Assembly (NCBI GenBank): GCA_038231295.1
Contig: JBBRLP010000014.1
Location: 3,206 to 67,205 of the forward strand
Direction: 5' to 3'
Length of the DNA: 64,000 nt
DNA from: JANXLO01 sp038231295
Lineage (GTDB): Bacteria; Armatimonadota; Chthonomonadetes; Chthonomonadales; Chthonomonadaceae
The notes beneath the pieces are model-generated. The model was not told where the DNA came from and searched no databases. It saw only the letters and a program-made list of their open reading frames with translations. Positions within the stretch are counted from its first letter, which is position 1, and every line of letters starts with the position of its first letter. Positions 32,965-41,204 of the stretch are shown piece by piece. Position numbers and translations under genes: made by a program.

Positions 32965-33075
32965 ACTTCGCCCCCTGCCCCCGATTCCGGGGAAATGTCT
33001 TTACGGGAAGGTAACAGGGAGACAGAAGCGTATCCGTTTCCAAAGCTCCCCGGAATCGGGGCGGGGGGCGAAAGT
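32965..33075. repeat. Inverted repeat with CCCCGGAATCGGGG ends
   Basis: Arms 32965-32993 and 33047-33075 are near-perfect inverted repeats of about 29 nt (ACTTCGCCCCC... and its complement, with single-base indels). Each arm contains CCCCGATTCCGGGG or its complement. The same motif occurs twice at 53350-53405. Both places lie just beyond the 3' end of a GT4 glycosyltransferase gene, so a terminator function is possible. Confidence 0.7.
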
Positions 33076-33090
33076 CCTAAACCCTTGAAC

Positions 33091-34239
33091 TCAGTGAGCG
33101 AGCGCTTTCCGATAGATGGCTGTGGTCTGTTCTGCGAGCCGTGCATAACTTCTTTCCTCGCGCAGTATTGCGGAGGCGTTTCGGAGGGAATCGCGCTTGC
33201 TGTCCCCGGTCAGAAGTTCAAACGCCTTCTCCGCGAGAGCAGCCGGGTCGTTTGCGGGGAAGAGGGCCACGCTGCCGGGGACTAGAGCCAGCATTTCGCG
33301 GTGCGGAGGAATATCGGAGGCGAGGACAGGCAGCCCGTAGGCGAAGAGGTGTGCGAGCGACGCCGAACCAGAAGATTCGGTGAAAGGAGCCAACGCCAGA
33401 TCGGTCGCCGCCATGATGGTCGGTATCCGGTCGTCTGGGAGATAGCCGGTGAAAACGACTCTATCGTGCAGCCCGGCGGCCAGCATATCCTCTTGCAGAA
33501 CGGGCTGGACGCCTGCCGAATGGTCGTCCGGGTGTTTTTCGCCTGCAACCAGCAGCACGACATCCTCCGGTAGATGCGTGAGCGCTTTGACCGCCAGACG
33601 ATGGCCTTTCTTTACGGAGAGGAAACCAAAAATCATCAGCACCCGTTTGCCCGCCAGTCCCAACGTTGCTTTGGCTTCTGAGGCGGTTGGCATTGGCAGG
33701 GCCTTGGGAACCGCGACAGGCAGGCGATTCAGTTTCGTTTCCGCAACTCCCAGGAGCCGCAGTTTCTCCGCATCCGCGTCGGTATGCACGATGATCTGTC
33801 GAATACCCGGATGCATAAAGTTCAGGCGGTTCGTCCGCGTTATCAGGGTCTGCTTCCACCCTCCGCCAGGAAGCCCTGCTATCTCATGGACAGTCATCAC
33901 GATGGGAAGGGGAATGGCATCGAGCATAGCTCTGAGATGGTTCTTGTGTGGCGCCACTCCGCCGAAGAAGAAATACTGGTGCTGGATATGGACGACATCA
34001 CCGACACAAAGCCGCGCTCCCAGAACGCGATACTCCCGTTCGTCCGCCATGTAGTTCCTGACCGCTTTCACGGAACTCGCACGTCCTTCCGTCTCCGGGG
34101 GAGAGACGAGGTGAACTCCGCTGATGTCCGCTCTGTCCCGCAGGGCGGCAACGAGCAGACGGCTATAGTCTGCGATACCGCAGCGTTCCCGAACCGGCGT
34201 GAACATCGCGACCCGCAGCGGGATGGCGCGGGAGGTCAC
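33091..34239 (-). CDS. GT4-type glycosyltransferase
   Basis: 382 residues from GTG 34239, overlapping the kinase stop as GTGA. GT-B fold: N-terminal VAMFTPVRERCGIADYSRLLVAAL, HIQHQYFFFGGVAPHKNH, then IVMTVHEIAG. The C-terminal nucleotide-sugar domain has LNRLPVAVPKALP, KRVLMIFGFLSVKKGHRLAVKAL, and the E-x7-E-like block TDLALAPFTESSGSASLAHLFAYGLPVLASD. No signal or membrane helix. A paralogue with the same RCGIA-Y start lies at 53426-54604. Donor and acceptor unknown; probably surface glycan synthesis. Confidence 0.9.
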   Translation of the reverse strand: MTSRAIPLRVAMFTPVRERCGIADYSRLLVAALRDRADISGVHLVSPPETEGRASSVKAVRNYMADEREYRVLGARLCVGDVVHIQHQYFFFGGVAPHKNHLRAMLDAIPLPIVMTVHEIAGLPGGGWKQTLITRTNRLNFMHPGIRQIIVHTDADAEKLRLLGVAETKLNRLPVAVPKALPMPTASEAKATLGLAGKRVLMIFGFLSVKKGHRLAVKALTHLPEDVVLLVAGEKHPDDHSAGVQPVLQEDMLAAGLHDRVVFTGYLPDDRIPTIMAATDLALAPFTESSGSASLAHLFAYGLPVLASDIPPHREMLALVPGSVALFPANDPAALAEKAFELLTGDSKRDSLRNASAILREERSYARLAEQTTAIYRKALAH

Positions 34240-35207
34240 GAGCGAGGCTCCGCGCCCAGAGAGATCGCCATGCCGTATTCGCGCAGGAACGCCAGGGTCG
34301 CCTCAAAACTCCGTACCCCGGTCGTCGCCCCCAGCGACATTACGCAGCACGCCCCCACCCCCGTCGCCAATCGAGCGCACTGCTCCAGCGGCCAGCCTTT
34401 GACGACGCCTGCAAGAAACCCGGCGACGAACGCATCGCCCGCCCCCAGAGCGTCTATCGCCTCCACAGGCAGGGCAGGCAGCACGATCTCTTCGCCCCCT
34501 GCGGAGCTCACATAACAGCCTCGCTTGCCCATTTTCAGCCCCACGACCTTTGCGCCAGCATCCAGCAGAAAGAGCGCGATCTCCTGGGGGTCTTCCCGTC
34601 CGCCAGCCAGCATTCGGGCCTCCTCGTAGCTTGGCAGAAAATAGTCCACATAAGGCAGGCACGGCCCGATCAACTGCATCCACTGGCCTGTCGCATCCCA
34701 CACCGGATCGAGGGAGGTCGTCTTTCCGACTGCTTTTGCCTGCTTCAGAAGCTGCGCGGCAGGTTCTCCGTCCAGGGCGGGCATCACCTGCGCCCCTGCG
34801 ATATGCAGCACCTTGCTCTGGTTCACCCGCTCGAAATCCACATCTTCTCTGCGGAGGGTCGCGTTGGCTCCCATAAAATGCAGGAAACTGCGTTCGCCCT
34901 CGCTGTCTACCAGCACCATCGTCGCCGACGTCGGCGTCTCCGGGTCGCGGACTATCCCACCCGCGTCTATGCCTGCCTTTTCGAACCGCCGAAGCAGAAA
35001 ATCCCCGAATCCATCCTCGCCAACCTTGCCGATGATCGCCGTCTCGATGCCGAGTTTAGAAAGTCCGATTCCGGTATTTGCCGCGCAGCCTCCGGGATGC
35101 AGTTCCATGCGCTCGACAAGCCGCATCTTCCCGCTCTCCGGCAGGCGGTCAATCGGTTTCCCGACAACATCGGCGACCAAAATCCCCACACAGGTTACGT
35201 CAGGCAC
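34236..35207 (-). CDS. PfkB family carbohydrate kinase
   Basis: About 323 residues from GTG 35207, which has AAGGAGG 9 nt upstream; the longer frame to 35258 would overlap the preceding gene and lacks a ribosome site. PfkB signature 1 is MELHPGGCAANTGIGLSKLG and signature 2 is DALGAGDAFVAGFLAG, including the catalytic Asp. Ribokinase-like fold with FLPSYEEARMLAG. The substrate may be ribose, a fructose derivative, or a nucleoside such as adenosine. It is sandwiched between a membrane protein gene (4 bp away) and a glycosyltransferase (4-bp overlap), implying one operon. Confidence 0.92.
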   Translation of the reverse strand: MPDVTCVGILVADVVGKPIDRLPESGKMRLVERMELHPGGCAANTGIGLSKLGIETAIIGKVGEDGFGDFLLRRFEKAGIDAGGIVRDPETPTSATMVLVDSEGERSFLHFMGANATLRREDVDFERVNQSKVLHIAGAQVMPALDGEPAAQLLKQAKAVGKTTSLDPVWDATGQWMQLIGPCLPYVDYFLPSYEEARMLAGGREDPQEIALFLLDAGAKVVGLKMGKRGCYVSSAGGEEIVLPALPVEAIDALGAGDAFVAGFLAGVVKGWPLEQCARLATGVGACCVMSLGATTGVRSFEATLAFLREYGMAISLGAEPRS

Positions 35208-35211
35208 GTCT

Positions 35212-36057
35212 TCATGCCTCCTTCGCTGGAGAGTCTTCGTTTTCGGGGAGTATGGCATACCGTCTCAGCAGAGCGCGAGTCGGCAGGGTGGTCAGGAGGC
35301 AGAGCGTTCCCAGCCAGAGCAGCGCCGCACCGACCGCCGTCAAAAAGGCAAGCGCAGACCATATGAGGGTCGCGGCCAGCAGTCCCAGCGAAAAGAGCGG
35401 CTCTCCCAGCGCAAGAAAGAAAGAACGCCGGATAACCGCCTTCGCGCCACGCTTCGCACGACTCGCTGCCGTGTCGAAGACTCCGGTCTCCTGCGCGATC
35501 AACAGCGGCCCCTGATAGAGCGCCATCATCGTCCAGAAAGCCACGAGTCCAATACTCAGTGTCAGCGCAGCCGCGCCAAACGCACCGCCGAGGTTCACGT
35601 AGAAGAAAGCATTGGTAGCCGCAACGAGAGCGACGAACAGGTGGATCAGTCCGAGACGTATCGCCACTCCGCCAAACCGTCTCGCCCCTTCCCAGAGATG
35701 AAGGGGAGTGATTTCACGGTGGTCGGCGGCGCGGTCTGCTACCGCGAACGCTCCGGCTGTCAGCGGTGCGAAGAGCAGCACCCAGCAGACAGCGACACAG
35801 AGGCTCTTGACAGGAACAGGAATCACCGCAGGCAACAGCAGTCCGACAGACAGACCGAGCAGCGACACCACCACGCCAAGCAGGCTGACGGCAAGAACCA
35901 TACCCAGACGATCCCAGGAGAGTCGGATCGCTATGACGAGGGACCGGCCCAGACTGGCCGAAGGCAGGGAACGCGAATCCGTGCCAATTTCCCCAGTATC
36001 GCTGTCCGGAGACGCGAGGTCAGGCTCGGAGATCGCCCTTGAAAGATCAGACTTCAT
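35212..36057 (-). CDS. Multi-pass membrane protein of unknown function
   Basis: 281 residues from ATG 36057 (MKSDLSRAISEPDL) with GAAAGGG upstream. After a polar N-terminus there are about five or six hydrophobic helices: LGMVLAVSLLGVVVSLLGLSV, LCVAVCWVLLFAPLTAGAFAV, LGLIHLFVALVAATNAFF, AAALTLSIGLVAFWTMMALY, and LFSLGLLAATLIWSALAFLTAVGAALL. WEGARRFGGVAIRLGLIHLF and a long amphipathic loop (AASRAKRGAKAVIRRSFF) resemble DUF624/YesL-like or glycerophosphoryl-diester-phosphodiesterase membrane domains, but the assignment is not firm. First gene of the operon with the PfkB kinase and glycosyltransferase. Confidence 0.75.
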   Translation of the reverse strand: MKSDLSRAISEPDLASPDSDTGEIGTDSRSLPSASLGRSLVIAIRLSWDRLGMVLAVSLLGVVVSLLGLSVGLLLPAVIPVPVKSLCVAVCWVLLFAPLTAGAFAVADRAADHREITPLHLWEGARRFGGVAIRLGLIHLFVALVAATNAFFYVNLGGAFGAAALTLSIGLVAFWTMMALYQGPLLIAQETGVFDTAASRAKRGAKAVIRRSFFLALGEPLFSLGLLAATLIWSALAFLTAVGAALLWLGTLCLLTTLPTRALLRRYAILPENEDSPAKEA

Positions 36058-36102
36058 GCCCGCCCTTTCACCGGAGGATCGGGGAAATCCTGCCGCAAAC
36101 GC

Positions 36103-36140
36103 CATCGCGCTCCGCACACAGTCGTGTGCGGAGCGCGATG
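36103..36140. terminator. Perfect 17-bp hairpin between membrane-protein and hypothetical genes
   Basis: CATCGCGCTCCGCACAC pairs without mismatch with its complement across a 4-nt loop (AGTC). It lies 60 bp beyond the stop of the 36201 gene on the minus strand and upstream of the 36057 start. There is no clear U-tract, so it may terminate by structure or act in RNA processing. Confidence 0.5.
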
Positions 36141-36200
36141 ACAGATAAAACTTCGATTGTCGCGAGAGCAAGAGAGAGACGGCTTCCTGTGGGAGGTGTG

Positions 36201-36839
36201 TCAGGTAAGTGGCTTGTTCTTGATCGGGTTCCAGGCGGTCTTCGCATCCGGGAGATGTCCACACACCGCCTGTACGAGTTGACCGGATACCGTGTTGATG
36301 ACCATCATGGTGTAGCGGTCGCCCGCACGGGCGTACACTTCCCACTGTCCGCAGGTCTTTTTACGGGTTGCCACTATCTTCCAGGCTTCGTTCGGCTTGC
36401 GGATACTCAGGGCATGGAACCAGTCCCAGGCGAGACCGAGAGCCGCCGTCTGCGTGGAAGTCGCATTCTCGGAGATACCATGATCCGAATTCGTCAGCCG
36501 GCTTGCCCGCATCATTTCCCCGGTGTCTGCGTTCCAGAGAATGTGGGCACTATCCCCTGTTCGCGTGTCAATAGTATCTACATCCCAGTGCCGAATTTCT
36601 TCCCCGTTCACGGTAAAGGTCGTGGTTTTGTAGATGGAAGTTTCCACCTGCGTGGAGCCGGGAAGCATGACCTGGCATATAGGGAGTGAGAGCGCTGCTA
36701 CTTCAGCCCGAGAGTAGCGACCGAACACAGCCGTCTGCTCCGCACTGCGGTTCTGCCACATTTTCATTCCCGTCAGCATCGTCAGGAATGTGCAGGCTGT
36801 CAAAAACAGTCCTGTCTGAAACGTCTTTCGATTCCGCAC
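36201..36839 (-). CDS. Hypothetical secreted or membrane-anchored protein
   Basis: 212 residues from GTG 36839, chosen because GGCAGGAT precedes it; an ATG at 36995 extends the frame by 52 polar residues without a ribosome site. The N-terminus (RNRKTFQTGLFLTACTFLTMLTGMKMW) is a signal anchor. The exported part has a beta pattern (FTVNGEEIRHWDVDTIDTRTGDSAHILWNADTGEMMRAS) that recalls PepSY-like folds, then WDWFHALSIRKPNEAWKIVAT and a GDRYTMMVINTVSGQLVQAV strand pair. No known family could be assigned with confidence. Transcribed alone. Confidence 0.65.
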   Translation of the reverse strand: MRNRKTFQTGLFLTACTFLTMLTGMKMWQNRSAEQTAVFGRYSRAEVAALSLPICQVMLPGSTQVETSIYKTTTFTVNGEEIRHWDVDTIDTRTGDSAHILWNADTGEMMRASRLTNSDHGISENATSTQTAALGLAWDWFHALSIRKPNEAWKIVATRKKTCGQWEVYARAGDRYTMMVINTVSGQLVQAVCGHLPDAKTAWNPIKNKPLT

Positions 36840-37612
36840 GGTGATCCTGCCTTTCCGTTTCTGCGCTTCGACAATGAAGCGATGGACCGTCCTCTGAGAA
36901 CAGCTTGTGTCTGGATCACGCTGTACTGCCGGGTCTTTTGCCCCGCTTATTCCACCTGATGAGTCTTCCCCGAAAAAATAAAAAGAACGACGCACTTCTT
37001 CTCGAATCAGCCTGCTCTTCTGCTAAACTTCCGTCACGTCGTGCCAGAAAGAGTAGCCTTATCGAGCCATCTTCCGACTTCATTGCTCCTTCTTCCGGCC
37101 AGTTCGACCGGTGTCAGACCGCTCTGTCAGGTTCGAGGGGAGGGATGAGCGAAGAAACTCCGCTGTCTGGTTCGTCTCTGTTCGGCGGTCGGGCTGGACA
37201 CTGCTGCCCGGACGGGCATGGCGGTCGAAAATCTTCCGCCAACTCTCTGTGCGATCCGCAGGCATCTTGCTCATGGTCGTGTCTCCTTCCTCAAGGGAAC
37301 GAATAGTTCCCCCTTCACAAGACGCGCCGTTTTCTGCCCCGGTTTCAACAGTATAACCCGACTCTCCGCCCCCCGCTTCTTCATTCCTGCGAAACGAGAG
37401 AGCGGTTCGCGGCGGTTGGCAACTTTCGCGGTGAGATTGCTGTCATCTTCGATACCTCACTACGGCAGTGTCCCTCCAGAGCGGAAATTGCGGTATCATT
37501 TCGTCTGGAAGCAAAGCGAGAAGGCGCGAATTCAGCCGCCCGACTCAGGAGCAGACACACGAGGAACGTGTGCGAAGCCAATTTACCGGACAGAGAGCGA
37601 AGGAGACAGGCA
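36840..37612. other. Noncoding gap between divergent genes
   Basis: About 770 bp between the hypothetical gene and aspS. Several short open frames exist, but none has a ribosome site, codon bias or recognisable product. It must contain the aspS promoter; no convincing -35/-10 pair was found. No tRNA-like or repeat structure recognised. Confidence 0.5.
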
Positions 37613-39424
37613 GTGAACAACTGGAAACGTACCGTCCCCTGCGGCACAATGAGGGCTGCGGACATCGGCACAGAAGTGGTATTGAACGGATGGGCGCATC
37701 GTCAGCGCGATTTCGGGGATCTGGTGTTCATTGACCTGCGTGACCGAACCGGGCTGATTCAGGTCGTCGTGGATAAGAAAGAGGCGCCGGAACTTGTCGC
37801 TACAGCGAACAGCCTCCGCAGTGAATTCGTCCTGAGCATCCGGGGCAAGGTGCGCCCGCGCCGACCGGGAACCGAGAACCCCAACCTGGCGACTGGCGAA
37901 ATCGAGATTGCCGCGACGGGGCTGGAAATCCTCAACGCCTCCAAAGGACTGCCCTTTCAGGTTTCCGATGAAGAGCAGATGCGCCTCGTGGACGAGACGC
38001 TGCGAGTCAAATACCGTTATCTCGATCTGCGCCGCCCGAAAATGGTCGCGATGCTCGAACTGCGGCACCGCGCCGTCAAGCGCATCCGGGATTTCATGGA
38101 CAGCCGGAGCTTCCTCGAAATCGAGACGCCTATCTTCACTAAAAGCACCCCGGAAGGCGCCCGCGACTATCTCGTACCCTATCGCCTGGAACCCGGCCTG
38201 TTCTATGCCCTCCCGCAGTCACCACAGCAGTACAAGCAGCTTCTGATGGTCGCGGGCTGTGAACGCTATTTCCAGATCGCCCGCTGTTTCCGCGACGAGG
38301 CGCAGCGAGCCGACCGCCTGCCGGAGTTCACACAGTTGGACGTGGAGATGTCGTTCGTGGAGCAGGAGGACGTGCTGGAGCTTATCGAGGCCATGACCAT
38401 TGATGTTGTGGAGGCGCTAAGCGAGAAGACTCTGCCCAAACCGTTCCCGCGCCTCACCTACGACGAGGCCATGCGGCGTTTCGGCAGCGACAAGCCCGAC
38501 CTACGCTTCGGACTGGAACTCGTGGACCTTGCCGAATCAGTGCGCGAGACGGAGTTTGTCGTCTTCCGCAACGCCCTCGATAACGGCGGGCAGGTGAAGG
38601 CGGTGCGCTATCCGGGCGGCGCGAAACTCTCTCGCAAAGAGACGGACGACCTGGGAATCTTCAGTAAGGAGTTCGGGGCGAAGGGGCTGGCGACCATCGC
38701 CGTGACGGAGCCAAATCCTGCCGGAGTCAAATCGGCGCTGACGAAATTCCTGTCCGAGGAACAGATGCAGGCCGTCCTGAGCGCCACGGAAGCCGAGGCA
38801 GGCGACCTTCTCTGCATCATCGCCGACCCCAAATCCTCGGTCGTCGCGAATGTGCTGTCACGTCTGCGGTTGGAGATCGGACGCAGGAACAGTCTGCGCG
38901 ACCCGAATGTGCTTCAGTTCGCCCTCGTCACGGACTTTCCGCTGGTGCAGTGGGACGAGGAGGCGCAGCGCTGGGAGGCCGAACACCATCCCTTCACCAT
39001 GCCCTATGAGGAGCATCTGCCCTATTTCGAGACCGATCCCTCGAAAATCCGGGCGCAGTGCTACGATCTGGTCTGCAACGGGCAGGAGTCGGGTTCCGGT
39101 TCCATCCGCATCCACCGCGCCGATATTCAGGCCAGAGTGTTCGACCTGCTCGGCATCTCCCGCGAAAAGCAGCAGGAGCGGTTCGCGCATATCCTGGAGG
39201 CGTTCGCCTTTGGCGCTCCGCCGCATGGGGGCTTCGCGACCGGGATAGACCGCCTCCTGATGAACCTGCTGGACGAGCCGAACATCCGCGAAGTCATCGC
39301 CTTCCCGAAAATGGGCTTCGGCTACGACCCGATGATGGACGCGCCCTCGACCGTAGACGACGGCCAACTCCAGGAACTAGGTCTGCGGATCGTCCCCCGC
39401 AAAAAGACCGAAAAACCCGACTAA
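37613..39424 (+). CDS. aspS: Aspartyl-tRNA synthetase
   Basis: 603 residues from GTG 37613 with AAGGAG 7 nt upstream; a longer frame begins at 37568. An OB-fold anticodon domain (VVLNGWAHRQRDFGDLVFIDLRDRTG) precedes the class II core: ETPIFTKSTPEGARDYLVPYR, motif 2 CFRDEAQRADRLPEFTQLDVEMSF, the bacterial GAD insert (about 290-420) and motif 3 GGFATGIDRLLM. Motif 2 reads RDEAQRADR where most bacteria have RDEDLRADR. Length is normal for the bacterial-type enzyme. Whether it is discriminating or also makes Asp-tRNA(Asn) cannot be decided here. Confidence 0.97.
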   Translation: MNNWKRTVPCGTMRAADIGTEVVLNGWAHRQRDFGDLVFIDLRDRTGLIQVVVDKKEAPELVATANSLRSEFVLSIRGKVRPRRPGTENPNLATGEIEIAATGLEILNASKGLPFQVSDEEQMRLVDETLRVKYRYLDLRRPKMVAMLELRHRAVKRIRDFMDSRSFLEIETPIFTKSTPEGARDYLVPYRLEPGLFYALPQSPQQYKQLLMVAGCERYFQIARCFRDEAQRADRLPEFTQLDVEMSFVEQEDVLELIEAMTIDVVEALSEKTLPKPFPRLTYDEAMRRFGSDKPDLRFGLELVDLAESVRETEFVVFRNALDNGGQVKAVRYPGGAKLSRKETDDLGIFSKEFGAKGLATIAVTEPNPAGVKSALTKFLSEEQMQAVLSATEAEAGDLLCIIADPKSSVVANVLSRLRLEIGRRNSLRDPNVLQFALVTDFPLVQWDEEAQRWEAEHHPFTMPYEEHLPYFETDPSKIRAQCYDLVCNGQESGSGSIRIHRADIQARVFDLLGISREKQQERFAHILEAFAFGAPPHGGFATGIDRLLMNLLDEPNIREVIAFPKMGFGYDPMMDAPSTVDDGQLQELGLRIVPRKKTEKPD

Positions 39425-39427
39425 AAT

Positions 39428-39486
39428 AGCGGGATTTCCACCACCCGAAAGCCAAGTTTTCGGATGGTGGAAATCCCGCTTTTTTA
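39428..39486. terminator. Bidirectional terminator between aspS and the C13 peptidase gene
   Basis: AGCGGGATTTCCACCA (39428-39443) pairs with TGGTGGAAATCCCGCT (39465-39480), with an additional CCGAAA/TTTCGG inner stem. It is followed by TTTTTTAG on the plus strand and by TATTTTAG on the minus strand, so it can end both convergent transcripts. Confidence 0.9.
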
Positions 39487-41070
39487 GTTGCGGGCTGTGT
39501 CCGTTGAGAGCGAGTTGACCGGCGGCAGGAGGGTGCGGCTCTCCGCTTCAATCAGTTTCTGGAAGCGGGCTTTGGTGTCGGGAGCGCCGTTTGTGCTGAG
39601 TTCGTGGGCCAGGATGACACTCTTGCCGAGACGGACAATCCGCAGCATCTTCGATTCCGCGATATTGATGGCTTCCCCTTCCTGATCGGCCTTATCCACC
39701 GCGTCGTTCGCATCCAGAAGGTCTTTCCATTTGCCCTCTGCCGCCTCCTGTTCCAGACGGACACTCGCCTCTTTTCGCGCTGCCGCATACCCGGTAGAGG
39801 TGGCGGAGCGCAGGTCAGGATAGCGGCTCAGGAAATCGCGCCGACTGCTGCGTTGGAGCGTGGAAAATTTCGTCTGCGCCTGCCGATACCGCCCCAGCCA
39901 CTCCGGGTCTCTGCCGTTGACGCTCCCACTGCGAAAGACTTTGTCATAGGCGGTTTTCAAGCGGTCCTCTCCATTCAGGTGCAGACGGGTGGCGAGCGCT
40001 TCCAGCGCCGCCTTCTGCGCGGGATCCGCCCAAGAGAGAACGGATTTCCACGGAGCGCGAAAGACATCGTCGTCCTTCATGGTGACGAAGCGGCGCAGGA
40101 AGACATCGGAGGTGCAGACGGGAACGTCAATGGATTCGTCGTTGATGAGGGTGTAGCAGTAGGCTTCGTTCATTCCGACCCGGCCATCGTGATTGTAGTC
40201 GCTGCCCTTCACGCGCCTGCCGACCCGGTCGCGCCCGGTGAGCGCGGCGAAGAAGTAGGAAGTGAAATCGTGATATTCGGCTTCGTTGACGGCGGAGGTG
40301 CAGCCCGCCGCGACCCGCGTATTCACCGTCGCGTAGAAACCCGCGAAGTCGCGATTGATAACGTCGCCTTTCGGGTCGCCGCCCTCAAACAGTAGATTGC
40401 CAAACGCCCCGGAGAAGCACTGCACCATCACGATAGTCACCGGCTCGGACGCGGGAAGCTGCGCGATCTGTTTCGCGCACTCTTTCACACTCAACGCCTC
40501 GTTATTGCCCCACATATCGTAGACATTGTTTTCGTAGTCGCCCTTGCCGGGGCTGCCATGTCCGGTGAAATAGAGCAGCACCGGATGTGTGGCCGGATCA
40601 GGTTCCTGTCCGATCTGCGTCAGGCAGCGGGCAAACTCCGCACGTTTCGACGCACCGTCCAGTCTGCCAATATTCGGTTTCCGGTAGTGCGAACTGCCGT
40701 CACTCTCGCCTTTGGTGCCTTGCAGCAACAGGTCAAGCAGAAATTCTCCTGTCGTCTGATGTGCCGTATCTTCGTCATAGAGTACCGTTGCCCGGTTCGC
40801 GTCGCCGTCCGCGAAGAGGATGGTCTGTACGATTCCTTTCGGCAGAAGCTTATGCACATAGCGTACATTGCTCTCTATCGCGACCTGGTTGTACGCCAGG
40901 CTCGGCCCTCCTCCCACGATGAGTACCCGCAGCGGCCCCGAAAGCGTCCCGTCGTTCGCCCCGGCAGAGCCTGCGAGCGCGAGCAGACCGACACAGAGCA
41001 GTCCCACGAACGGGCGGAAGCAGGAATGTACGGCTTTGGAGAACGGAACGGAGGCAGGTTTGCGGGTCAT
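39484..41070 (-). CDS. Secreted caspase-like (C13-type) cysteine peptidase
   Basis: 528 residues. Signal peptide (SCFRPFVGLLCVGLLALAGSAGA). The caspase/legumain-type core follows: LRVLIVGGGPSLAYNQVAIESNVRYV, the His block LLYFTGHGSPGKG near 170, and the Cys block TIVMVQCFSGAFGNLLF near 215, giving the His-Cys dyad. DYNHDGRVGMNEAYCYTL near 290 is an EF-hand-like Ca-binding loop inside the fold. The C-terminal 200 residues are helical and charged, unassigned. Likely a calcium-influenced extracytoplasmic peptidase or sorting enzyme; targets unknown. Monocistronic, converging on aspS. Confidence 0.85.
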   Translation of the reverse strand: MTRKPASVPFSKAVHSCFRPFVGLLCVGLLALAGSAGANDGTLSGPLRVLIVGGGPSLAYNQVAIESNVRYVHKLLPKGIVQTILFADGDANRATVLYDEDTAHQTTGEFLLDLLLQGTKGESDGSSHYRKPNIGRLDGASKRAEFARCLTQIGQEPDPATHPVLLYFTGHGSPGKGDYENNVYDMWGNNEALSVKECAKQIAQLPASEPVTIVMVQCFSGAFGNLLFEGGDPKGDVINRDFAGFYATVNTRVAAGCTSAVNEAEYHDFTSYFFAALTGRDRVGRRVKGSDYNHDGRVGMNEAYCYTLINDESIDVPVCTSDVFLRRFVTMKDDDVFRAPWKSVLSWADPAQKAALEALATRLHLNGEDRLKTAYDKVFRSGSVNGRDPEWLGRYRQAQTKFSTLQRSSRRDFLSRYPDLRSATSTGYAAARKEASVRLEQEAAEGKWKDLLDANDAVDKADQEGEAINIAESKMLRIVRLGKSVILAHELSTNGAPDTKARFQKLIEAESRTLLPPVNSLSTDTARN

Positions 41071-41204
41071 AGAGGAAGCCTTTCGATGCTCGATACGCGA
41101 GGCGATTGATAACGCGCCTTATACAGGCGAAGAGAAGATACCCTCACTACGCAGAGACGAGGAACAGCGGTTCCCGATACGCCGATTTTGGGCAGAAAGC
41201 GGCC

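Noticed and set aside
32493..33090. CRISPR array
   Set aside because: Repeats are two 24-mers and inverted repeats with no regular spacer pattern.
36905..37356. Short plus-strand ORFs before aspS
   Set aside because: No ribosome site, biased Ser/Arg composition, no recognisable motif.
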